A stretch of DNA of 55,363 nt from Saccharomonospora azurea NA-128 (GCF_000231055.2 NZ_CM001466.1:976481-1031843), one strand, 5' to 3'. Counted from the first letter of the stretch, positions 16,697-25,968 are shown. Numbers and translations are program-made. The notes: generated from the sequence alone by a model not told the origin.

Positions 16697-18265
16697 ATGA
16701 CCGAGGCTTCGAGAACGTCTTCTCCCCGATCCGCCGACCCGGTCGTCGACATGCGCGGCATCACCGTCCGCTTCCCCGGTGTGACCGCCCTGCAGGACGT
16801 CGACTTCCGGCTGTTCCCCGGCGAGGTCCACGCCCTGATGGGCGAGAACGGCGCGGGGAAATCCACGCTGATCAAGGCGTTGACCGGCGCACAGCCCGTC
16901 GACGCGGGCGTCGTCCGGCTCGGGGGCGAGCGCGTCTCCTTCGCGGGTCCCGGCGAGGCGCAGGAGGCGGGGATCAGCACCGTGTACCAGGAAGTCCCCC
17001 TGTGTCCGAACCTGACGGTCGCCGAGAACATCCTGCTCGGCCGCGAACCCCGCCGACGCGGGGCGATCGACGTCCGCGCGGTGCGCGCCCGCGCCGGGGA
17101 ACTGCTGCACCGCATCGGCCTGCACGTCGATCCCGACTCGGCGTTGGGGAGCCACCCCGTCGCGGTGCAACAACTCGTCGCCATCGCCCGGGCCGTGGCG
17201 GTGAACGTGCGCGTGCTGGTGCTCGACGAACCGACGTCCAGTCTGGACGCCGACGAGGTCGCCGAGCTCTTCCGCATCGTGCGGGTCCTGCGGGACGACG
17301 GTGTGGCCGTCCTCTTCGTGTCGCACTTCCTGGACCAGGTGTACGAGATCTCCGACCGGATGACGGTCCTGCGCAACGGCACGCTGGTCGGCGAGTACGC
17401 GACCGCGGAACTCGACCGGCTCGGCCTGGTCTCGGCGATGCTGGGACGCGAACTGGGCACCCTGGAACGTCTCGAACAACGGACGGAGCAGCGGGACCGT
17501 CCCGACCCGGCCGCGCCGGTGCTGCTCCGCACGAGGGGACTCGGCCGCAAGGGCGCGATCGAGCCGTTCGACCTGGAGATCCGGGCGGGCGAAGTGGTGG
17601 GTGTGGCCGGGCTCCTCGGGTCGGGGCGCACCGAGCTCGCCCGCTTGCTGTTCGGTGCGGACCGCGCGGACACCGGTCACGTGGAACTCGACGGACGCCG
17701 GGTGACACTGCGTTCCCCCCGGGCCGCGATCGCGCACGGGATCGGGTTCTGCTCCGAGGACCGCAAGGGCGAGGGCCTCGTGGCGGACCTGTCGGTGAGG
17801 GACAACCTCGTGCTCGCGCTGCAGGCCGCGCGCGGCTGGGCGAGGCCGGTTCCGCGCCGGGTCGCCGACGAGCTCGTCGAGAGGTACGTGGCCCTGCTCG
17901 ACATCCGCCCCGCCACCCCGGACGCGCTGGTCGGCACGCTGTCCGGTGGCAACCAGCAGAAGGTGCTGCTGGCCCGCTGGCTCGTCACCGAACCCCGCCT
18001 GCTCATCCTCGACGAGCCGACCCGGGGCGTCGACGTCGGCGCCAAGGCGCAGATCCAGAAGCTCGTCGCCGACCTGGCCGCCGAGGGGTTGGCGATCCTC
18101 TTCATCTCGGCGGAGCTCGACGAGGTCGTGCGCCTGGCCGACCGGGTGGTGGTGCTGCGCGACCGGCGCGCGATCGCGCAACTGCGCAATCCGGGGGTCA
18201 CCGTGGACGAGGTCCTCGACGTGATCGCCCGCCAGGGTCCCGCTCCGGAGAGGGCTGCCTCATGA
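16697..18265 (+). CDS. ytfR: CUT2 sugar ABC transporter ATPase, YtfR-like
   Basis: A 522-residue protein with two fused nucleotide-binding domains. Domain 1 has Walker A GENGAGKST and Walker B VLVLDEPTSSLD; domain 2 has a degenerate P-loop GLLGSGRTE, signature LSGGNQQKVLLARW and Walker B LLILDEPTRGVD. The asymmetry is usual for RbsA/YtfR. It energises uptake through the two following permeases. Its stop overlaps the next start (ATGA). Confidence 0.9.
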   Translation: MTEASRTSSPRSADPVVDMRGITVRFPGVTALQDVDFRLFPGEVHALMGENGAGKSTLIKALTGAQPVDAGVVRLGGERVSFAGPGEAQEAGISTVYQEVPLCPNLTVAENILLGREPRRRGAIDVRAVRARAGELLHRIGLHVDPDSALGSHPVAVQQLVAIARAVAVNVRVLVLDEPTSSLDADEVAELFRIVRVLRDDGVAVLFVSHFLDQVYEISDRMTVLRNGTLVGEYATAELDRLGLVSAMLGRELGTLERLEQRTEQRDRPDPAAPVLLRTRGLGRKGAIEPFDLEIRAGEVVGVAGLLGSGRTELARLLFGADRADTGHVELDGRRVTLRSPRAAIAHGIGFCSEDRKGEGLVADLSVRDNLVLALQAARGWARPVPRRVADELVERYVALLDIRPATPDALVGTLSGGNQQKVLLARWLVTEPRLLILDEPTRGVDVGAKAQIQKLVADLAAEGLAILFISAELDEVVRLADRVVVLRDRRAIAQLRNPGVTVDEVLDVIARQGPAPERAAS

Positions 18266-19338
18266 CGAATCGCGGCGTCGGGGTCGGCGCCCGGCTGCGG
18301 CGGAGCACACTCACGTGGCCGCTGCTGGCGCTCGTGGCGTTGCTCGTCGTCAACGTGGTGGTCACGCCGTCGTTCCTCGACGTCCGGCTGCAGAACGGGC
18401 ACCTGTACGGCAGCGTCGTCGACATCCTCAGAAACGGCGCCCCGACGTTGCTGATCTCGCTGGGCATGACGCTCGTCATCGCGACCCGCGGCATCGACCT
18501 GTCGGTGGGGGCCGTGGCCGCCATCGCGGGCGCGGTCGCGTGCACCTCCATCGCCGGCGCGGGCGATCCGGCGAGTCCGTCCACGGCGTTCGTCGCCATG
18601 GGACTCGCGCTCGGCCTGTGCGTCGTACTCGGTGCGTGGAACGGGTTCCTCGTGTCGGTGCTGGGGATCCAGCCCATCATCGCGACGCTCGTGCTGATGA
18701 CGGCGGGCCGGGGCATCGCGATGCTCATCACCGACGGGCAGATCGTGACCGTCAACAACAGTACCTACGCCGCCGTCGGCGCCGGTTTCGTCCTGCTCCC
18801 CCTGGCGATCCTGATCAGCCTCGCGGTGTTCGTCCTCGTCGCGTTCCTGACCAGGAGGACGGCGCTCGGGATGCTCATCGAGGCGGTCGGCGTCAACCCC
18901 ACCGCGAGCCGGCTCGCGGGCGTGCGGTCCCGCACGATCGTGTGGACGGTGTACGTGTTCGCGGCCCTGTGCGCGGGCGTGGCCGGACTGATGATCAGCG
19001 CCGACGTGAGCGCGGCGGACGCCAACAACGCGGGACTGTGGATCGAGCTCGACGCCATCCTGGCGGTCGTCCTCGGCGGCACGGCGCTGTCGGGCGGCCG
19101 CTACTCGCTCACCGGCACCCTCGTCGGCGCATTGTTGATCCAGACCCTGACGACCACGGTCTACACGATCGGCATCCCGTCCGAGGTCACGCTCGTGTTC
19201 AAGGCGCTCGTCGTGCTCGCCGTGTGCCTGGTCCAGTCGCCGAAGGCACGAGCGCTGCTGCGGCGACGCCGGACGCCGCCCCCGGCTGCCGAAGCACTCC
19301 GTGATGACGCGCCGACGGCGAAGGTGGCAAGGCCATGA
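18262..19338 (+). CDS. ytfT: CUT2 sugar ABC transporter permease, YtfT-like
   Basis: A 358-residue RbsC-type membrane protein with about ten hydrophobic helices and the family signature LGMTLVIATRGIDLSVGAVAAIAGA. The C-terminal 30 residues are basic and cytoplasmic. Coupled at both ends by ATGA overlaps to the ATPase and to a second permease; a pair of different permeases is characteristic of YtfT/YjfF systems. Confidence 0.87.
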   Translation: MTNRGVGVGARLRRSTLTWPLLALVALLVVNVVVTPSFLDVRLQNGHLYGSVVDILRNGAPTLLISLGMTLVIATRGIDLSVGAVAAIAGAVACTSIAGAGDPASPSTAFVAMGLALGLCVVLGAWNGFLVSVLGIQPIIATLVLMTAGRGIAMLITDGQIVTVNNSTYAAVGAGFVLLPLAILISLAVFVLVAFLTRRTALGMLIEAVGVNPTASRLAGVRSRTIVWTVYVFAALCAGVAGLMISADVSAADANNAGLWIELDAILAVVLGGTALSGGRYSLTGTLVGALLIQTLTTTVYTIGIPSEVTLVFKALVVLAVCLVQSPKARALLRRRRTPPPAAEALRDDAPTAKVARP

Positions 19339-20333
19339 GCAGCGACTCCCCCACCCGCACGGCGACGCACGCGCTCGGCAGCGTCGTGCCGTCGCGGTTC
19401 GTGCCACTCCTCGCGACGTTGTCGTTGCTGTTCGTCGCGTTCGGCGTCGGCTCGGTGCGCTACGACGGCTTCGCCACCGGGCAGGTGGTGGCGAACCTGT
19501 TCATCGACAACGCCTTCCTCGTCGTCCTCGCGGTGGGGATGACGTTCGTGATCCTCAGCGGCGGCATCGACCTGTCCGTGGGCGCCGTCGTGGCACTGTC
19601 CACCATGGTCACCGCGTCGACACTGCGTGCGGGCTGGCCCGCGCCGCTGGTGATCGTCGCCGTCCTGGTACTGGGCGCCGGGCTCGGGCTGCTCATGGGA
19701 CTGGTGATCCACCACTTCGACATCCAGCCGTTCGTGGTGACCCTCGGCGGCATGTTCCTCGCCCGGGGTCTGTGCTTCCTCATCGACGTGGAGTCGATCT
19801 CCATCAAGGACGGCACGTTCCGCGACCTCGCCACGGGCGTGCTGGAGCTCCCGGGTGGCGTGCGCATCACCTACGGCGTGGTGGTGGCCCTGCTGGTCGT
19901 GGCCGTGGCGGCGTACGTCCTGCACCGCACCCGGTTCGGCCGCACCGTGTACGCCGTGGGAGGCAGCGAGCACTCGGCGCGGCTGATGGGCCTGGAGACC
20001 GGCCGGGTGAAGGTGGGCGTCTACGTGATCAGCGGGCTCTGTTCCGCACTGGGCGGACTGCTGTTCGCGCTGTACATGCTCTCCGGATACGGCCTGCACG
20101 CCGTCGGCATGGAACTCGACGCGATCGCCGCCGTGGTGATCGGCGGCACCGTGCTGTCCGGCGGGTCGGGCTACGTGGTCGGGTCCGTCCTCGGGGTCCT
20201 CGTGCTCGGTACCATCCAGACGATCATCTCGTTCGAGGGCACGCTCTCCTCGTGGTGGACGAAGATCGTGGTGGGCGTGTTGCTGCTCGTGTTCATCGTC
20301 ATGCAGCGCGTCCTCGTCCGGCGGCAACGCTGA
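19335..20333 (+). CDS. yjfF: CUT2 sugar ABC transporter permease, YjfF-like
   Basis: A 332-residue RbsC-type permease with signature VGMTFVILSGGIDLSVGAVVALSTM and the motif FDIQPFVVTLGGMFLARGLCFLI, which resembles YjfF. It completes the heteromeric channel with the YtfT-like subunit. A 97-bp gap separates it from the Gfo/Idh oxidoreductase gene. Confidence 0.87.
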   Translation: MSSDSPTRTATHALGSVVPSRFVPLLATLSLLFVAFGVGSVRYDGFATGQVVANLFIDNAFLVVLAVGMTFVILSGGIDLSVGAVVALSTMVTASTLRAGWPAPLVIVAVLVLGAGLGLLMGLVIHHFDIQPFVVTLGGMFLARGLCFLIDVESISIKDGTFRDLATGVLELPGGVRITYGVVVALLVVAVAAYVLHRTRFGRTVYAVGGSEHSARLMGLETGRVKVGVYVISGLCSALGGLLFALYMLSGYGLHAVGMELDAIAAVVIGGTVLSGGSGYVVGSVLGVLVLGTIQTIISFEGTLSSWWTKIVVGVLLLVFIVMQRVLVRRQR

Positions 20334-20430
20334 CTCGACGGGTGGCGATCGTCGCAGTCGCGGCTCCCGCACTCGCGACCCGAGCCGTCCTGTTCGACAG
20401 TGGAGCGTGGGTGAGGAAAGGAGTCCGGCC

Positions 20431-21477
20431 ATGACGTCCGCTCGACCGATTCGCACGGCCGTATTGGGATTCGGGTTGTCCGGCAGGGTGTTCCACGCGC
20501 CCTTCCTCGCCTGCGACCCGGCGTACTCCCTCGACGTCGTGGTCACCCGCGACGAGCATCGCGCGGCCCAGGCCCGCAGCGCCCACCCCGGCGTGACGGT
20601 GCTGCCCGGCGCCGACGCCGTGTTCGCCCAGGCGGACGAACTGGATCTCGTGGTCGTCGGCACGCCTCCGGCGACGCACGTCGAGCTCGCGACACGGGCT
20701 CTCGACGCCGGTCTGCACGTCGTGGTGGACAAGCCGTTCACCACCACCCGAGCGCAGGGCGAGGCCCTCGTCGAGCACGCCCAGCGGGCGGGGCGGTTGC
20801 TCACGGTGTTCCAGAACCGGCGGTGGGACGGCGACTACCGCACACTGCGGCACCTGGTGACCGGCGGGGCCCTGGGCCGCGTGCACACGTTCGAGTCACG
20901 GTTCGAGTCGTGGAAGCCGCACGGCCCTCGCGCCTGGAAGGCGCACACGCCGATCTCGCAGGGTGGGGGCATCGTCTTCGACCTCGGCAGCCACCTGATC
21001 GACCAGGCGCTCCAGCTGTTCGGCCCGGTGGAGTCGCTGTGGGCCGACATCGCCGTCCGCACACCGCACTCCTCCGGGGTGGCCGACGACGACGCACTCG
21101 TGGTGTTGCGCCACCGCGACGGAGTCCGGTCGCAGATCGTCCTCTCGTCTCTCGCGGCGCTTCCGGGACCGCGCTTCCACGTCCTCGGTTCGTCGGCCGC
21201 GTACACGAAGTGGGGCTTCGATCCGCAGGAGAACGCCTTGCGTGATGGCGCACTGCCCACCGACGACGGCTTCGGGCGCGAACCGCGGGACCGCTGGGGC
21301 GTGCTGGGCGTGGGCGACGACGTGCGGCGGGTCGAGACCGAGCCCGGCGACTACGGCGAGTTCTACCGGCTGCTGGCGCGCGCGGTGCGCGGTGAGGGAG
21401 AGCTGCCCGTCGACCCGCACGACGCCGTCGCGGTGCTCGACGTCATCGAGCGCATCCACCGCACCGCCCGCCTCTGA
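20431..21477 (+). CDS. Gfo/Idh/MocA family oxidoreductase
   Basis: A 348-residue NAD(P)-dependent sugar or polyol dehydrogenase. Rossmann motif AVLGFGLSGRVFH at the N-terminus, active-site motif VVDKPFTTT (a DKP variant of EKP), and substrate-side DLGSHLIDQALQLFG with the catalytic histidine region. ATG start with AAAGGAG seven bases upstream. Position after the transporter suggests it acts on the imported sugar. Its TGA is directly followed by repeat array 4. Confidence 0.87.
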   Translation: MTSARPIRTAVLGFGLSGRVFHAPFLACDPAYSLDVVVTRDEHRAAQARSAHPGVTVLPGADAVFAQADELDLVVVGTPPATHVELATRALDAGLHVVVDKPFTTTRAQGEALVEHAQRAGRLLTVFQNRRWDGDYRTLRHLVTGGALGRVHTFESRFESWKPHGPRAWKAHTPISQGGGIVFDLGSHLIDQALQLFGPVESLWADIAVRTPHSSGVADDDALVVLRHRDGVRSQIVLSSLAALPGPRFHVLGSSAAYTKWGFDPQENALRDGALPTDDGFGREPRDRWGVLGVGDDVRRVETEPGDYGEFYRLLARAVRGEGELPVDPHDAVAVLDVIERIHRTARL

Positions 21478-21524
21478 CATCGTGTCCGCGCCCCACGCAC
21501 GCGTGTTCGCACTTCCCGCACGGC
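21478..21524 (-). repeat. 21-bp repeat array, locus 4 (2 clear units plus 1 degenerate)
   Basis: Read on the minus strand: a degenerate unit (GCCATGCCGTGCGGGAAG), one full unit TGCGAACACGCGTGCG.. and a terminal unit CGCGGACACGATG that ends at the TGA of the plus-strand oxidoreductase (21475-21477). The terminal unit and the stop codon together read CGCGGACACGATGTCAGAGG, almost the same as locus 2 (CGCGGACACGGTGTCAGAGG) although the flanking genes are unrelated. Confidence 0.85.
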
Positions 21525-21574
21525 ATGGCCGCTGTGACGACACCGACGACTGGCCGCCTTGACGACAAGCTTTG

Positions 21575-21590
21575 GTTAGGCAAACCTAAC
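21575..21590. promoter_or_regulatory. Iron box (DtxR/IdeR-type operator)
   Basis: GTTAGG-CAAA-CCTAAC, a perfect inverted repeat matching the core of the DtxR/IdeR consensus TTAGGTTAGGCTAACCTAA. It ends three bases before the most likely start codon of the iron-siderophore binding protein, implying iron-dependent repression. Confidence 0.85.
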
Positions 21591-21593
21591 ACT

Positions 21594-22622
21594 ATGATCG
21601 CTGCGCGCCGTCGGCGTCGCCTCTCCGGCGCCCTCCTCGCCGTCGCCCTGCTCGTGCTGACCGCCTGCTCCGGCACGACCACCACGGACGAGTCCGGTCC
21701 GCCGGCCGTGCAGCCCGAGGCGGGAGCACTGCCCGTCACGATCGACCACCGGTACGGCTCCACGACGATCACCGACCCGCCGAGCAAGGTCGTCAGCGTC
21801 GGCTACACCGACCACGACGCCCTCCTCGCCCTCGGCGTGACCCCGACGGCGACCACCCGCTGGTTCGGCGACTATCCGGGCGCGGTCGGCCCCTGGGCGC
21901 GGCAGGCACTCGGTGACGACCCCGTTCCCACGGTGCTCGACGACACCAACGGCATCCAGTTCGAGAAGATCGCCGCACTGGAACCGGACCTGATCGTGGG
22001 CCTGTACTCCGACCTCACGCGCGAGGAGTACGACACGCTCTCCGAGATCGCGCCCACGATCGCGCCCCCACCGGACCAACCCGACTTCGGCACCCCGTGG
22101 CGCGACGTGACCACGACCGTCGGCCGCGCCGTGGGCAAGCCCGCCGAGGCGCGGCGCCTCGTCGAGGGCGTCGACCAGCGGTTGGCCGAGATTCGCGCCG
22201 ACCACCCCGAGTTCGCGAACGCCACGGCCGTCGTGGCGACACTGTCCGAGGGCTACTTCCTCTTCGGCGGCGACGATCCCCGTTCACAGCTGCTGGCCGA
22301 CGTCGGCCTCCGGCTGCTGCCCGAGCTCGACACGCTCGTGGGCGACCGGTTCGGCGCGAGCATCGGCACCGAGAACGCCGACGTGCTCGACACCGACGTC
22401 GTCGTGTGGCTCACCGACGACGGTGGCGCGGAGCTGCGTCGCGACCCGCTCTACAGCACCCTGCGGACCGCGAAGGAGAAGCGGGAGGTGTTCGTGAACA
22501 ACAACGACGACTTCGGCAACGCCTTCTCCCAGGTGTCCGTGTTGAGTGTTCCGTACGTGCTCGACCGGCTCGTCCCGCAGGTGGAGGCGGCCGTGGACGG
22601 CGATCCGTCCACCACCGGCTGA
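21594..22622 (+). CDS. Iron-siderophore ABC transporter binding lipoprotein
   Basis: A 342-residue FecB/FepB-type periplasmic binding protein. The ATG at 21594 gives a typical lipoprotein signal (MIAARRRRRLSGALL..LTAC). The mature part has VVSVGYTDHDALLALGVTP, ALEPDLIVG and a C-terminal lobe ending VSVLSVPYVLDRLVP, as in class III siderophore binders. No ribosome site fits between the iron box and the ATG, so the message is probably leaderless; an upstream ATG at 21525 would put the iron box inside the gene. No permease or ATPase gene is adjacent, so it must work with a transporter encoded elsewhere. Confidence 0.85.
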   Translation: MIAARRRRRLSGALLAVALLVLTACSGTTTTDESGPPAVQPEAGALPVTIDHRYGSTTITDPPSKVVSVGYTDHDALLALGVTPTATTRWFGDYPGAVGPWARQALGDDPVPTVLDDTNGIQFEKIAALEPDLIVGLYSDLTREEYDTLSEIAPTIAPPPDQPDFGTPWRDVTTTVGRAVGKPAEARRLVEGVDQRLAEIRADHPEFANATAVVATLSEGYFLFGGDDPRSQLLADVGLRLLPELDTLVGDRFGASIGTENADVLDTDVVVWLTDDGGAELRRDPLYSTLRTAKEKREVFVNNNDDFGNAFSQVSVLSVPYVLDRLVPQVEAAVDGDPSTTG

Positions 22623-22648
22623 GCCGCGCCGCGTGCGAGGATGCGGCC

Positions 22649-23719
22649 GTGACTTCGACGACTTCGACGACTCCGACGACTGCACCGACTCCACCGGCCT
22701 ACCTGGCCGACTCGACGCGCTACGACTCCATGCCCTACCGGCGTTGCGGCCGCACCGGGCTGACGCTCCCCGCGATCTCGCTCGGCCTGTGGCACAACTT
22801 CGGCGACGACCGCCCGCTGCAGACGCAGCGCGCCATCCTGCGCCGCGCGTTCGATCTCGGGATCACGCACTTCGACCTCGCGAACAACTACGGCCCTCCG
22901 TACGGTTCGGCGGAGGAGAACTTCGGTTGCGTGCTCGCCACCGACTTCCGCGGCCACCGCGACGAGATGATCATCTCGACCAAGGCGGGGTACGACATGT
23001 GGCCGGGGCCGTACGGCGAAGGCGGGTCGCGCAAGTACCTGCTGGCGAGCCTGGACGCCAGCCTCGCGCGGCTGGGTCTGGACTATGTGGACATCTTCTA
23101 CTCGCACCGGTTCGACCCGGACACACCGCTCGAGGAGACGATGGGCGCCCTCGACAGCGCGGTGCGGCAGGGCAAGGCGCTCTACGTCGGCATCTCCTCG
23201 TACTCGGCGCAGAAGACGGCCGAGGCCGCGGCGATCCTGAAGGACCTGGGTACCCCGTTGCGCATCCACCAGCCGTCGTACTCGATGTTCAACCGCTGGA
23301 TCGAGGACGGGCTGCTGGACGTGCTGGAGCATGAGGGGGTCGGCTGCATCGGCTTCTCGCCGCTGGCTCAGGGCCTGCTCACCGACCGCTACCTGCGGGG
23401 CATTCCGGAGGGTTCGCGGGCGAGCCGGGACAGCTCGCTGCCGGGCGAGTTCCTGTCCGAGGACAACCTCGCCAAGGTGCGCGCGCTGGGTGAGATCGCG
23501 GCCCGGCGCGGGCAGTCGCTGGCCCAGCTGGCCATCGCGTGGAGCCTGCGGGACCCGCGCATGACCTCGGTGGTGCTGGGCGCGAGCAGCGTCGAGCAAC
23601 TGGAGTCCAACGTGGCCGCGCTCGACAATCTGGCGTTCACCCGGGAGGAACTCGACGAGATCGACCGCTACGCCACCGAGTCGGGCATCGACCTCTGGGC
23701 GGCCTCCAGCGCCCACTAG
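22649..23719 (+). CDS. Aldo-keto reductase, YghZ-like
   Basis: A 356-residue AKR14-type enzyme very close to E. coli YghZ (L-glyceraldehyde 3-phosphate reductase): LSLGLWHNFGDD-like N-terminus, DLANNYGPPYGSAEENFG (catalytic Tyr), ISTKAGYDMWPGPYGEGGSRKYL (catalytic Lys) and IFYSHRFDPDTPLEET. It is NADPH-dependent and cytosolic, detoxifying small aldehydes. GTG at 22649 with GAGG upstream adds a Thr/Ser/Pro-rich head; an ATG at 22730 would give the usual N-terminus without it. A strong hairpin follows the gene. Confidence 0.9.
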   Translation: MTSTTSTTPTTAPTPPAYLADSTRYDSMPYRRCGRTGLTLPAISLGLWHNFGDDRPLQTQRAILRRAFDLGITHFDLANNYGPPYGSAEENFGCVLATDFRGHRDEMIISTKAGYDMWPGPYGEGGSRKYLLASLDASLARLGLDYVDIFYSHRFDPDTPLEETMGALDSAVRQGKALYVGISSYSAQKTAEAAAILKDLGTPLRIHQPSYSMFNRWIEDGLLDVLEHEGVGCIGFSPLAQGLLTDRYLRGIPEGSRASRDSSLPGEFLSEDNLAKVRALGEIAARRGQSLAQLAIAWSLRDPRMTSVVLGASSVEQLESNVAALDNLAFTREELDEIDRYATESGIDLWAASSAH

Positions 23720-23744
23720 CGACCTGCGACCCCGATCGGCGACC

Positions 23745-23772
23745 GGCCGGGCAGCACCGGAACTGCCCGGCC
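23745..23772 (+). terminator. Strong hairpin after the aldo-keto reductase gene
   Basis: GGCCGGGCAG and its exact complement CTGCCCGGCC separated by 8 bases, 26 bp after the stop codon. It has no U-tract, as is common for actinobacterial terminators. Confidence 0.75.
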
Positions 23773-23788
23773 GACCCCGACCGGACAT

Positions 23789-23808
23789 TAAGTCAAGCGC
23801 TTGACTTA
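23789..23808. promoter_or_regulatory. Perfect 20-bp palindrome, candidate TetR operator of the P450 cluster
   Basis: TAAGTCAAGCGCTTGACTTA is a perfect 20-bp palindrome, AT-rich against its surroundings, 59 bp upstream of the first P450 start. Length and symmetry fit a TetR dimer-of-dimers site; the cluster's own TetR gene (25089) is the obvious candidate. Confidence 0.78.
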
Positions 23809-23866
23809 GAGCATCGAGGCGCGGTTCACTGACCGGGTACAGGTCGCTACGGAGAGGACTCGCATC

Positions 23867-25078
23867 GTGGCCGACAGTGAATCCGTGTTGGACTACCCGC
23901 TCCCGAATCCCACGCCGTTGGAGCCGCCCGCCGAGTGGACGCGGTTGCGACAGGAATGCCCGGTCGCCAAGGTCAGACTCCCGAGCGGCGACGAAGCAGC
24001 GCTGGTCACACGCTACGACGACGTCAAGAAGGTCCTGGCCGACCCGCGGTTCACGCGTCAGCTCGACACGGGCGCGGGCGCCGCGCGCATCGCGGCGAAC
24101 GAGTCCGGCGGGGTGTTCAACAGTTCGATGTCGTCCACCATCCCGCAGTCCGGCCCAGGACACCGACGCTGGCGCACCCGGGTCGGTCGCTGGTTCACCG
24201 CCAAGCGGATGGCCGCCCTGCGGCCCCGCATCGAGGCGATGGCCGACCGGCTCGTCGACGACATGGTCGAGCGGGGCCGGCCCGCCGACCTCAAGGCGAG
24301 CCTCGGCTTCCCGCTGCCGGTGTGGGTGATCTGCGACCTCCTCGGCGTGCCGGACGACGACCGCGACCGCTTCTCCTACTGGTCCGACACCCTGCTGAAC
24401 CTCACGAAGTACGACCAGTCCGAGATCGACGCCGCGCAGACCGAGTTCGTGAAGTACATGAGCGCCCACGTGGCCGCCCGCCGGGCCGACCCCGGTGAGG
24501 ACCTGCTGAGCTCGCTCATCACCGAGGACGTCGAGGACCCGATGCCCGACGCCGAACTCGTCGCCACGGGCCGCGGACTGCTCGTCGCGGGCCACGAGAC
24601 CACCGCCAACATGATCAGCAAGATGGTCGGCATGCTGCTGGCCGACCGGCGGCGTTGGGAACAGCTCGTGGCCGACCCGGCTCTCGTGCGCACCGCCGTG
24701 GAGGAGTCGCTGCGGTTCGACGCCAATCCCGGCATCGGGCTCCCTCGCTTCATCAGCGAGGACGTCGAGCTCTCGGGCACCACCGTGCCGAGCGGCACCA
24801 CGGTGATGTGCAACATGGGCGCCGCCAACCGCGACGAGACCGCGTTCACCGACGCGGACCGGATGGACCTCTCACGCAGCCCCAACCCGCATCTGACCTT
24901 CGGCTCGGGCGCGCATTCCTGCCTGGGCCAGGCCCTCGCGAGGACGGAGTTGCAGACCACCCTGGACGTGTTGCTCCGCCGCCTTCCCACGTTGGAGCTC
25001 GCCGTCGAGCCGTCCGCCCTGGAACGCGTGGAGGGCCTCGTCGTGGGAGGGTTGGCCACGCTTCCCGTGCGTTGGTGA
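23867..25078 (+). CDS. Cytochrome P450 (first of cluster)
   Basis: A 403-residue soluble bacterial P450. I-helix oxygen-activation motif AGHETT starts at Ala241, the K-helix ExxR is Glu280-Arg283, and the haem loop FGSGAHSCLG begins at Phe345 with Cys352 as the haem thiolate. General similarity is to CYP105-like actinobacterial P450s; the substrate is unknown. GTG start preceded by GGAGAGGA. A ferredoxin and ferredoxin reductase downstream would supply electrons. It is ten bases upstream of a TetR gene and lies behind a 20-bp palindrome. Confidence 0.93.
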   Translation: MADSESVLDYPLPNPTPLEPPAEWTRLRQECPVAKVRLPSGDEAALVTRYDDVKKVLADPRFTRQLDTGAGAARIAANESGGVFNSSMSSTIPQSGPGHRRWRTRVGRWFTAKRMAALRPRIEAMADRLVDDMVERGRPADLKASLGFPLPVWVICDLLGVPDDDRDRFSYWSDTLLNLTKYDQSEIDAAQTEFVKYMSAHVAARRADPGEDLLSSLITEDVEDPMPDAELVATGRGLLVAGHETTANMISKMVGMLLADRRRWEQLVADPALVRTAVEESLRFDANPGIGLPRFISEDVELSGTTVPSGTTVMCNMGAANRDETAFTDADRMDLSRSPNPHLTFGSGAHSCLGQALARTELQTTLDVLLRRLPTLELAVEPSALERVEGLVVGGLATLPVRW

Positions 25079-25088
25079 TGATTCCTCC

Positions 25089-25769
25089 ATGGCAGTGAGG
25101 ACGATCCGGAGCGAACGGGCGAACGCCACCCGTCGACGCATCCTGGACACCGCGGAACGCCTGTTCGCCGAACACGGCGTCACCGCGGTCTCCAACCGGC
25201 AGATCAGCGAGGCGGCAGGCCAGGGCAACAACACGGCGGTCGGGTATCACTTCGGGACGAAGGTCGATCTCGTCCGCGCGATCGTGCGCAGGCACAACGA
25301 ACAGATCGAGCGGCGGCGGCTCGACATGGTCGAGCGGGCCGCGGGCTCCAGCGATCCGCGCGACTGGGTCGCGTGCCTGGTGCACCCGCTCGCCGAGCAC
25401 CTCGCCGAATCGGGCAGTCCCACCTGGTTCGCGCGCTTCGGCGCGCAGGTGACGACCGACCCGTCGCTGCGGCCGATCATGTACGAGGAGACGCTGAGCT
25501 CCCCCTCACTGCTGCACATCCTCGAACAACTCCACCACTGCCTTCCCGAGCTCCCGGTCGAGGTCCGGCTGGAGCGCGGCGACATGACGCGGCAGTTGAT
25601 CGTGCACATGCTCGCCGAACGGGAACGGGCGTTGGCGGAGTTGACCACCACTCCCCGAGCCAGCTGGTGCGACGCCGCGACCGGCCTGGTCGACGCCATC
25701 GTGGGGTTGTGGTCGGCACCCGCCACTCCCCGGCGACGACCCGATGACACCGACACCCCGGAGGTTTGA
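25089..25769 (+). CDS. TetR family regulator of the P450 cluster
   Basis: A 226-residue TetR protein. N-terminal helix-turn-helix TRRRILDTAERLFAEHGVTAVSNRQISEAAGQGNNTAVGYHFGTKVDLVRAIV is canonical in parts; the remainder is a ligand domain. It sits between the P450 and ferredoxin genes in one run with tight spacing, so it probably autoregulates the operon through the palindrome at 23789-23808. Inducer unknown, perhaps the P450 substrate. Confidence 0.87.
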   Translation: MAVRTIRSERANATRRRILDTAERLFAEHGVTAVSNRQISEAAGQGNNTAVGYHFGTKVDLVRAIVRRHNEQIERRRLDMVERAAGSSDPRDWVACLVHPLAEHLAESGSPTWFARFGAQVTTDPSLRPIMYEETLSSPSLLHILEQLHHCLPELPVEVRLERGDMTRQLIVHMLAERERALAELTTTPRASWCDAATGLVDAIVGLWSAPATPRRRPDDTDTPEV

Positions 25770-25770
25770 C

Positions 25771-25968
25771 GTGAAGATCAGCGTGGACGAGGACAAGTGC
25801 TGCGGTGCGGGCCAGTGCGTGCTGCTCGCACCGGAGGTCTTCGACCAGCGTGAGGACGACGGCATCGTCGTGCTGCTCGACGCCGAGCCCGGCGCGGAAC
25901 TCCATGCCGTGACACGGGAAGCGGCCAGTGTCTGCCCCGCCGCGGCGATCACCGTGACGGAAGGATGA
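25771..25968 (+). CDS. [3Fe-4S] ferredoxin 1
   Basis: A 65-residue ferredoxin of the type that feeds actinobacterial P450s. Cluster ligands: Cys10, Cys16 and the late Cys-Pro in ASVCPAAAI, with a non-cysteine residue in the middle position (CGAGQC), as in [3Fe-4S] proteins. GTG start with GGAGG six bases upstream, one base after the TetR stop; its TGA overlaps the reductase ATG. About half identical to ferredoxin 2 at 28413 by eye. Confidence 0.9.
   Translation: MKISVDEDKCCGAGQCVLLAPEVFDQREDDGIVVLLDAEPGAELHAVTREAASVCPAAAITVTEG

Noticed and set aside
17677-20886. Long open frames antisense to the ytf transporter genes
   Set aside because: They are shadows of GC-rich coding DNA: low-complexity His/Arg/Asp-rich translations, no family motifs, and the plus-strand genes have clear domains.
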